Below, piece by piece: positions 34,188 through 42,447 of a stretch of 64,000 bases of DNA. Every line of letters starts with the position of its first letter. The stretch's first letter is position 1. Origin of the DNA: Ascaphus truei (Eukaryota; Chordata; Amphibia; Anura; Ascaphidae); NCBI GenBank assembly GCA_036426205.1, contig CM071567.1, positions 290,719,141-290,783,140 of the forward strand. Reading direction: 5' to 3'. The notes under the pieces are model-generated. The model had not been told where the DNA came from and did not search any database. It saw only the letters and a list, made by a program, of their open reading frames with translations. The translations under genes were made by a program, and so were the position numbers.

Positions 34188-35730
34188 TGTTCTCACAACC
34201 CAGGGGGAGCATAAAGGAAAAAAACAACAGAAAAAACACAAACTAAGTGGAGACTGTAGGTTAATTGTTAGCAATGTGCAGTGAAACTTGGCTCTTGTGT
34301 GCAGCCTACTCACAAGATAGCAGTACGTTCAGGGCAGTGACAGGGTCTTTGGAATCTGTAATGTTGTACAGGTGAAGTCTGGATACCTCTCACGTTCATC
34401 AGGTGGTTGGGAACATGGAAGAATAAAAAGAAATCTCCATGGTGCAGATCAATATAAAAAGGATTACTTTATAATGTAGTTTAAAAATGCGCACTTACAA
34501 TAACACAATCAAAAACAAGCATTTAGCACTGTAACAAGTGACTCAGGAGTGTCAGGGTATGGCCACCGCTCACCGCTCACCGCACACCGCACCGCAGCTG
34601 CTTGTCCACTCCACGTTATGGTGATGTTGGAGTCACCTCCAGGGACAGGCGCACTCGCCGCACTCCCGTTAACATCCGTTGGAAGGCAGGCTCAATCACC
34701 TCACTGCTGTCAGTCCCCTAGACGCCGGGTGGATCACCTCCAGTGTCTTTTTCGTGGCGATACGTCACTTCCGGTTTGTGCTGGGTCCCGTCGCGTCACT
34801 TCTAGATACTCCTGATGAAGCCTATTGTCCTATTGGGCGAAACGCGTAGAGAGGACCCGTCCAGGAAGCGTTTGGATTGGCCCTGCCAGCCGTCTGTCAA
34901 ACTGCAGTGCCGGAAGTGACGCGACGGGACCCAGCACAAACCGGAAGTGATGTATCGCCACGAAAAAGACACTGGAGGTGATCCACCCGGTGTCTAGGGG
35001 ACTGACAGCAGTGAGGTGATTGAGCCTGCCTTCCAACGGATGTTAACGGGAGTGCAGCGAGCGCGCCTATCCCAGGAGGTGACTCCAACATCACCATAGC
35101 GTGGAGTGGACAAGCAGCTGCGGTGCGGTGAGCGGTGAGCGGTGAGCGGTGGCCATACCCTGACACTCCTGAGTCACTTGTTACAGTGCTAAATGCTTGT
35201 TTTTGATTGTGTTATTGTAAGTGCGCATTTTTAAACTACATTATAAAGTAATCCTTTTTATATTGATCTGCACCATGGAGATTTCTTTTATTTCTTCCAT
35301 GTTCCCAACCACCTGATGAACGTGAGAGATATCCAGACTTCACCTGTACAACATTACAGATTCCAAAGACCCTGTCACTGCCCTAAACTTACTGCTATCT
35401 TGTGAGTAGGCTGCTCACATGAGCCAAGTTTCACTGCACATTGCTAACAATTAACCTACAGTCTGCACTTAGTTTGTGTTTTTTCTGTTGTTTTTTTCCT
35501 TTATGCTCCCCCTGGGTTGTGAGAACATATATCGATCATCGGGGCCAGTGAAGACAGTCCCTTCCAGAGGGTTTGAGCAGGGATTGCAACCTTATATACA
35601 CATTTTTTGCACTATTATTGGTCAAATAATTCACGCACTTGATTATTATAAGTCTTTATTATTCACTTATAGATTGGTGATCACTAGTATTGTTTCAGCG
35701 CCTGTTTCACACTATCACCTTGTCATCTTC
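34188..35730. mobile_element. PLE segment with ~614-bp palindromic arms
   Basis: Flanked by GTCCTTTATG on both sides (34178-34187 and 35731-35740), a 10-bp target duplication. Positions 34188-34801 and 34913-35526 are near-perfect inverted copies, separated by 111 bases that hold a PLE-type hammerhead motif. The long mirrored open frames (34549-34815 and 35166-34897) are the two arms read in opposite directions, not genes. The palindrome suggests template switching or a head-to-head double insertion during PLE reverse transcription. Confidence 0.75.
34806..34860 (+). ncRNA. PLE-type hammerhead-like motif in palindrome centre
   Basis: CTGATGA (34812-34818), stem II formed by GCCTA with TGGGC (including G-U), GAAA (34839-34842), minimal stem III CGCG, TA (34847-34848). 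Stem I pairs for three bases (CTC with GAG), then breaks. The core is intact. Confidence 0.6.
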
Positions 35731-35740
35731 GTCCTTTATG

Positions 35741-37015
35741 CACACATATATCAGAGATTTTCCCCTTCCCTTCCACTCATCCTCTGTCCATTTTATCCAT
35801 GCAACTTTCATGCTTTTTCTCTCCTCACTCACATTCCTCTTTTTTACTTCCCTACATTCCTCACCATTCTCTCCATCAGATTCATTCTCCTCTGATCATG
35901 TTTCCTCCTCATCTGCCCAGCTTCCCATTTCTGGGGTTTCTGGAAAGACTTCATCAACTGAGCTTTCATCAGAGTCCAGTCCACTCAGATCCATTGCCAC
36001 TTGTTGCACTGTTCTTCTTTTAACTGTTTCTTTTTGGCATTGTAACTTTCTCTTTCCTCTGGTTACAAACTGCTCCTCCCCAGCATCCTCCTTTAAAGCA
36101 TCCACGTCCCCAAGCCCTGAGGTGTTGCTTATGCCTGGGGTGGGGGTATATGGATCCATGGCCATACACTGCTCCACTCCACGTTTTCCAGCTGACTTCT
36201 GTGGTTCCTCAGCCGCATGGCATTCGTTTGTAGCGGCCATCTTTCCTTCCTCATGGTCTTCTTTTGTAGCATCCATCTTTTTTTTCCCTCTGTTTTTGTC
36301 TCCTCTCTCCTCCAACCTCCTCTGGCTCGGTTTGCATACGATTGGGGACACTGTCTGAAACTGTGACCATTTTTGCCACACAAATTACACTTCATTTCTT
36401 CCGTACATCCATGTTTACTGTGTCCCAGTTGGTTGCATTTTGTACAGAATTCCTCTGTACAATCCTTCTGCAAGTGATCAGATGCCCCACATCGCCTGCA
36501 CCTTCTTGGCTGTCCCACATAAAATACTGATCCATGCAATTGCCCAATATGTATCGCATTCAGTATATGTAACAGCTCTAATGTCTCTTTGTCCTCTTTC
36601 AGAAGCACAGTGTACTTCATTACACCGGTTTTAATGCGGTCCTCATCCGCACACCTTTCTGGTTTCTCGTACACCACAGCACAATACTGTTTAAGCCAAA
36701 AGGCTCAGTATTTACATTTTCATTGTAAATCACCACAAAAACTTTTTTTCTGGTCCTATTAGTCAGGTCCTCCAAGAAGATCATATCCAATTTTCCCTCC
36801 CTCTTAAACAAGGAATACAGCTTCATACATTTCTCATGTGCAGCTGGGTTTGCAAAGATCACTTGGTAACACTTACTTGGTGTCACTTCAATGATATAGT
36901 CCAATTCCATGGGGCTGAAGCCAAATAACTTCTGTAACACCAACCGACTGAAGTTCAGGCGATCCATCCGGATATCATCACGCAGGGCAAACTGGACTGC
37001 ATTTCTCCTCTGCAT
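35741..37015 (-). pseudogene. LINE ORF1-like protein with three CCHC knuckles
   Basis: Reverse strand from ATG 37015: an N-terminal domain (MQRRNAVQFALRDD, then FANPAAHEKCMKLYSLF), then after a frameshift near 36660 three zinc knuckles, CRRCGASDHLQKDC, CTKCNQLGHSKHGC and CNLCGKNGHSFRQC (about 36520-36330). After another frameshift near 36350 comes an acidic tail (SGLDSDESSVDE). The layout resembles the ORF1 of Tx1/L1-type LINEs, which databases often call ZCCHC3-like. No reverse transcriptase follows it. Confidence 0.7.
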
Positions 37016-37202
37016 CTTCTTAATCTTTCTGTTACCAGCAACACAAAAGCGCTTTCTCTTCCATCAAAGTTGCGGGTCTTGCACCCTCAGCCCCGGCCAG
37101 CGGGGCCTCACAATGTTTCAACCTTAATGGGTCTCTCAGTGTGGGGTTGGTTATACTGGCTATTTAAAAATGAAGCAATGAGGATGGGTTTTATCATACT
37201 TA

Positions 37203-37675
37203 GGGCCTCATGCAAAGAGCAGCGCTATTTAGAATTGGAGAGGGGATTTTTTTTTAGATTTATTGGAGAGTTTTTTTCTCCATATGCAGAAAGGGCATAA
37301 AACTGCATTTACAATCCTTTCTGCATATGGAGAGTTTCAAACAGCGCTATGAGCGCTGTTGAAACTAGTGGGAAAGAAATCGATTTTTTTTTTCTCCTCC
37401 ACCGGCCGCGGAGCGCCAGCTGCATGGTGGAGAGGAAAAATGTTGAAAATCGCGCCATTTTTTTGCCGCGAACAGCCACTAGATGGCGTTCGCTGCTCTC
37501 TGCATACGGCCGTTTTCAAGACTGGAGAGATTTCTGTTCTCTTCAGCCGCGCGGCGAGATTCTGAGAAAAAAAAATGGCGCTTTTTTTAAAACTCCCCAT
37601 TATCTGCCTTTCTAAAGGCAGATTTCGCCAATACATGCCGCTTTCCCTGTTAGCGCTGCTCTCTGCATGAGGCCC
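37203..37675. mobile_element. Harbinger-type MITE, TTA duplication
   Basis: The ends GGGCCTCATGCAAAGAGCAG and the reverse complement of CTGCTCTCTGCATGAGGCCC match as terminal inverted repeats of about 22 bases. The flanks are TTA on both sides (37200-37202 and 37676-37678). A three-base TWA duplication with GGGCC ends is typical of PIF/Harbinger MITEs. Removing it restores hammerhead monomer 1. Short open frames within it are not genes. Confidence 0.85.
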
Positions 37676-37984
37676 TTAGTTAGCTATGGTGGGTAAGAAA
37701 AGTGACAAAAACCCTCCACAGCAAAGCATTTAGCAAATTGAAATATTACTGTATGCTCATTTGCATGTCTTAGACAGGTCTGTAACCCCACCTTTCACCA
37801 TTATCACCCAGCACACAGCACTTCCACTGCAGCAAGGGATTCTGGGAAATGACATGCAAATGAGCACACAGTGGCATCTTTTGCTTCAAAACCATTTTTA
37901 ACATGGTTCCCTATAGGCTTAAGCTTGCTGCATGGTCACAGCTTTGAGCACAGCCAGGGTTAAGATGCATAGCCAGTAAACCCA

Positions 37985-38030
37985 CCCATGGACAGCCGTT
38001 TCAACCTTAATTGGTCTCATCAGTGTGGGG
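37985..38030 (-). ncRNA. Hammerhead-like motif, monomer 2
   Basis: Reverse strand: CTGATGA (38023-38017), stem II GACC with GGTT around AATTAA, GAAA, then CGGCTGTC with cleavage after GTC. The first two stem I pairs are mismatched (ACA against CAT) but the next four pair (CCCA with TGGG). The core is intact, so weak activity is possible. Confidence 0.65.
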
Positions 38031-38195
38031 TTGGTTATACTGGCTATGCAAAAATGAAGCAATGAGGATGGGTTTTACCATACTTAGTTAAACTATGGTG
38101 GGTAAAAAAGTTACAAAAATCCTCCACAGCAAAGCATGTAGCAAATGGAAATATTACTGTATGCTCATTTGCATGCCTTAGCCAGTATAACCAAC

Positions 38196-38240
38196 CCCAC
38201 ACTGATGAGACCCATTAAGGTCGAAATGGCTGTCTGTGGG
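38196..38240 (+). ncRNA. Type I hammerhead ribozyme, complete core
   Basis: Stem I CCCACA (38196-38201) pairs perfectly with TGTGGG (38235-38240). CTGATGA (38202-38208) is followed by stem II GACC (38209-38212) and GGTC (38219-38222) with the loop CATTAA. GAAA occupies 38223-38226. A minimal stem III of A-U and U-G closes on the loop GGCT, and GTC (38232-38234) is the cleavage triplet. All conserved hammerhead positions are present in the right order. Very short stem III is known in PLE and retrozyme hammerheads, which may cleave better as dimers. Confidence 0.8.
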
Positions 38241-38360
38241 TAGGTTTACTGGCTATGCATCTTAACCCTGGCTGTGCTCAAAGCTGTGATCATGCAGCAA
38301 GCTTAAGCCTATAGGGAACCATGTTAAAAATGGTTTTGAAGCAAAAGGTGGCACTGTGTT

Positions 38361-39858
38361 CCTTGGGAAGATCATTTTCTTTGGGTAACTTTAGAAGTGT
38401 CATCTCTTTACACTTGTATTCACCATGCACAGGGGGTTGAAGCGGTCACTTATTTTTTGTACCAAGATAACACTCTTTCTACCTCCCAACAACAGTTCAT
38501 AATTGATAGTATTTTATTTATACTCAATCACAATTACTTTTTATTTGAAGGGAAATTCTATCTCCAGACCAATTGGTCGGCCATGGGGACCCACTTTGCC
38601 CCTAATTATGCGGGTCTTTTATGGGGATGTGGGAATTGAAATTAATTTGGTGTCAAAATGAGTTTTAGTCAACACCTGGTATACTACAAGAGGTATATAG
38701 ATGATATACTTATCATCTGGGTGGGGTCTGCCCTTGATCTGAATAGATTCATCAACCACCTAAACAACAATACCAAAAATATTGTACTTAGTGGAAAAAA
38801 CAGTGATACTGAGATAAACTTCTTGGATCTAATTTGAAGATTGTTGATATGCAAATTACCACAAAAACTTTTTTTTAAGAAAGTTGATGTCAATTCATAC
38901 TTAGATTATAAGAGCAATCACTCTCGACGTTGGTTAAACTATATACCATACGGCCAACTATTAAGAGTTCGTAGAAATTGCTCTAAAGTATCTGATTTTG
39001 ACGAACAATCTCAAATAATAGCCAAGAGATTTATTGATAAAGAATATGACCCCACTACGATTGATATGGCAATCAAGAAAAGTAGGGAACATCCAAGAGA
39101 GGAACTTTTAATTCCCAAAGCCAAATCTGTTCAATTTGGCAAGGGAGAATTACACAGAGATACATCACTGTTTGTTACAGGTACTGTAATCAAGAAATGA
39201 AAATTAGGAAAATATTGCAGAAACATTGGGGTGTCCTTCATATGGACCCCGGGTTACATAACCAATTAACTACTAACCCAAGATAGCTTTCAGGAAAGTT
39301 TTTTTTTTTTTAAACGTATTGGCGCCTAGTGCACGTAAGAAAAGTACCACAATGCAATATCCTTGTGGTAACTTCCTTAACAAACCTAAAGGGAATTTTG
39401 TTTGTGGCAAATGTGTGATGTGTCCATATATGTCAAGAGATAAAAGTATATGTGACACTAGAAATAAAGAACATCCCATTAATGATTTCATTAATGGCCA
39501 CACATACTTTGTGGTGTATGTAATTAATTGTTCATGTCATTTAAGATATGTAGGGAAAACAATCAGATCCCTTAAAACTAGATTTGGTGAACATATGAAT
39601 GGGATCAAAAATGCTCAATTTAATTTAGACAAAGGGAAGAAAGTTTATAATTTATCCCAGCATTTTTTGACCCACCAGCAAGGGAAAAGTAATGGACTAT
39701 GTTTTAGGGGGGTGGAAGTAGTTGCAAGAGATCCCAGGAGAGGGGATCATGGTTTGAAACTCTTGCAAAGAGAACAATATTGGATCTTTACATTGGAGAG
39801 TAAATCGCCAGGTGGGCTCAATGAATTAATAGAACTTACCCCATTCCTCAAATAAGAT
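38361..39858 (+). pseudogene. Penelope-like element: RT and GIY-YIG nuclease
   Basis: The frame starts mid-RT (SSLYTCIHHAQGVEAV), continues with AMGTHFAPNYAGL, then a frameshift, then the catalytic YKRYIDDILIIW (about 38688). INFLDL and the linker with RVRRNCSKV follow. A second frameshift near 39240-39310 leads to the nuclease: a CGKCVMC zinc pair, then VVYVINC and RYVGKTIRSL of the GIY-YIG fold, a conserved Arg in TRFGEH, and REQYWI near the end. GIY-YIG after RT identifies a PLE of the Penelope/Neptune type. The N-terminus is missing. Confidence 0.9.
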
Positions 39859-40890
39859 TCCTTTATTTTCTTGTATATGCATTATTCCTATTTTTATTTA
39901 TGCCATCATCCGTGATAATTCTATTATCAATTGTATTATTTTTATGCCAAGTAATAGTTTTTTCTTTTTTATTTACATCAGCTGTTTAAATATTGGTAAG
40001 ATTAACTCTATTTTAGAGATATTCATAATACATCATGCATTTAGTAATAGTTAGATTAATTATGCCTTTTATGTAGATATAGTCATTTCTTAGATTCATT
40101 TGGTATTTATTAGTGTGGATTATAGTATTAAGCTCCATTAGGGAGTATTATAGGTTATTTTAGGATTTTGTAGTGTTGTCATTATGCATACAGTATATGT
40201 CTTGTTAGTGGATAATGATTTGTGTTGTCACTTGTCTCAGTTTTTCATTCAACCATGTACTGCTGCTGATGGTTCAGCAAGCTAGTGATTGCTTTTTCAG
40301 CACACCAGCAGCATGTAACACTGATTGGAAGGTTTTTTTTACTAATAAGACAATCCCATTAGCTGAGGAAATGTCAGTCTTGCTATAATAAGCAACCATG
40401 GGTGTTGCTAGGATATACCTCCTGAAGAAGCATCATATGGTGTGAAACGTGTAGAGGTGACTCCATGTGGGGAGCGGACGTGACGACGGAAGCCCAGCCA
40501 GCTGCGGATGCTCTCCAGTCCTGCACGGGGTGTGTTCCTTTTCATATGTAAGCAGGAACATCTCTTTTTTCACCCTGAATTTTTCCATCTATAGTTCGGG
40601 GGGACGGGGGTTGTGATTTGGTAATACTCCTTTAGTGACTGTGTGGGTCTTAGATCTATCAGGATCTTTTTATTATATCATGTAATATATTTGTGTGATT
40701 TTTATGTAATATTGAGTCAATTTATAAAGTTTTTCAATTTTGACTGGTGGATTTTTTCTCTTTTTTGCGCTTTCTTTTGTGTATATGTACAGTACCTGCA
40801 CTCTAGGGCAATTTTTCCCTTTACTTTTAATGTCCAAAAAGTACCTTTTGTGGTACTGGACCGGTCTTGAGAAGCCCCTAAGACGTTTAC
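39859..40890 (+). mobile_element. PLE 3' non-coding end
   Basis: AT-rich sequence after the nuclease stop, with a hammerhead motif at 40417-40458. The exact 3' end is not visible. Short open frames after 40640 lack domains. Confidence 0.6.
40417..40460 (+). ncRNA. PLE hammerhead-like motif with paired stem I
   Basis: Stem I ACCTC (40417-40421) pairs perfectly with GAGGT (40454-40458). CTGAAGA (40422-40428) fits CUGANGA. Stem II is GCATC with GGTGT (five pairs, two G-U) around ATAT. GAAA (40444-40447), minimal stem III CGTG and TA (40452-40453) follow. It lies downstream of PLE coding sequence, where PLE hammerheads are expected. Confidence 0.7.
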
Positions 40891-42447
40891 AGTTAGCATT
40901 ATTATGCCATATTCACACTAGAATGTGATTATCTTCGTAATTTATAAACAACAGTCAAGTCAAACATGCTGAGTGTGGATATTAAATTCCTTTTTAAAAT
41001 AACGTTTTAGCAATAAAATCTTGCAGGTGGTCTTTATGAAGTTTCACATTTCCATTTGATGTTTCTCACACATACAGTACTGTTGCATAGGTTATCAGAC
41101 AGTAAATTGAAAGTAATGCAGTTTAATCTTCTAAAGTTTAGCAAACATATCCTAAAAATAAATAAAAAAAGAGAAAATGTAACACTACAATATAACATAA
41201 TGTCACCAAATGCATTCAATGTTACTTTTCATATTAATTTTTAATTAGATACTGTATGTTATTGAACACAAAATCATTTGAAACAGTAGTAAATACTAAT
41301 TATTTGAAGCAAGAGCTGAATTAGAGATTAGAGATTTAATCTAAATTCCCAATGTTATCTGTAATTTCATAAGGATTTAAAAAGTATTTTTTTATTTTAT
41401 TTCAGAAACCATTGTTTATACTTTAAGACATGTTTTGCCTATCTAAAATTGACAAATGTAGATATGTTAAAATATAACTGCAAAGCAATGCCTAATATTC
41501 TAATGATTTATTACAATTTGGAGTGTCTTCATTTTTTTTTATGTACCAACTTTAATTAGAAAAGTATAATACAAAACTGTTTAATATACTGTAAAATATT
41601 TCTTACAGGTGTCATAGTACTAGCAAGTGCTAATACCCTGCGATTTGTTACTATGGGCCTCTCTAAAGGATCTATGAAGCAATACAGATGGCAATCTATA
41701 TCTCAGTGTGCAAGTTCTTTTAGAATGAAAAAGATAATCTACTTAGCTGAGTGCTCATAATTTCACCAGCTCCCACTGCACGATTTTCAACCCTGTAGAT
41801 TTACAATGGTCTGTGGCATTTTAATAATTAGTCCATAGGGAACCTCAATATACTAATGTAACTGTTTTAATTAAGTTAATCATGAATACATGACGACCGT
41901 TAGATATCACAAAACACCCTAGCTACAAGGCAAGTTTTTTTTTCTAAATCTGTCAACTCCGAATATTTAATTTGAATCTGAGACTTTATTAATGTTAAGC
42001 ATGTTAAACAGGTTTCTCTGCAAAGCTACTTAAAAAGGGGAGTGGGAGGGGAGTGTGAGGGGGGGGGGGGTGGGTGGTTTGGGGCACCTTGTTACATGTG
42101 ACTTTTTACAGCTACTGTATAGTAGCATTGCTTCTCACAGCAATTGATTGAGAGATGCATCCTGTACATTATCCATGATATTCTTGATGTTTGCTGGAAG
42201 TGAGACTGCAGTGCTGATAACAAAAGAGAATGTGAAGTCTGCTTGAGAGTCTCCAGAGTTAAAGGCTGCTGTACAAGACAGTTTGGGCAAGTTCTAAGTT
42301 TGGGTTACTTACATAGGGCCTTTGAAGTTAATTGTTTCATTCATATATCAGAGAAAAACTAAATTGTATGCCAAACGAATTGCTAACTTGTCTAATAAGG
42401 GGGGGAGGGGGTGGGTCATTCCTTTATCGCTTTGATATTATGATATA
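40891..42447. other. AT-rich stretch, nothing recognised
   Basis: No repeat family, RNA gene or domain-bearing frame is visible. A G-rich run (about 42030-42075) and a GGGGGGAGGGGGTGGG run (about 42400) interrupt otherwise AT-rich sequence. This may be older unique DNA. Confidence 0.5.

Larger units (their letters stand above)
33525..37114 (-). mobile_element. LINE-type zinc-knuckle retroinsertion
   Basis: A reverse-strand insert into hammerhead monomer 1. Flanks GTTTTGACCTTAATGG (33509-33524) and GTTTCAACCTTAATGG (37115-37130) match at 14 of 16 positions and act as a target duplication. The reverse-strand 3' end is A-rich (TTTAAAAAAA). It encodes an ORF1-like zinc-knuckle protein but no RT, and is itself interrupted by a PLE segment (34188-35730). 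AT-rich 33540-34177 is its 3' part and shows no domain. Confidence 0.65.
33234..38360 (-). repeat. Tandem array of ~410-bp hammerhead-bearing monomers
   Basis: A monomer beginning AGCAAATNGAAATATTACTG starts at 33234, 37732 and 38140. Monomer 2 to 3 spacing is 408 bases. Monomer 1 is 291 bases to 33524, then 37131-37202 and 37679-37731, about 416 bases once two inserts are removed. Monomer 3 breaks at 38178 and continues as an inverted copy of monomer 2 (38179-38359). Each unit carries a type I hammerhead on its reverse strand (plus strand in the inverted part). Tandem units with such ribozymes are typical of retrozymes. Confidence 0.75.

Noticed and set aside
34549..35166. Two similar 88-89-residue ORFs on opposite strands, apparently a conserved gene pair
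   Set aside because: They are the two arms of one palindrome read in opposite directions.
35305..35330. CCTGATGAACGTGAG as a further hammerhead core
   Set aside because: No GAAA or stem II partner follows; the match to CUGAUGA is by chance.
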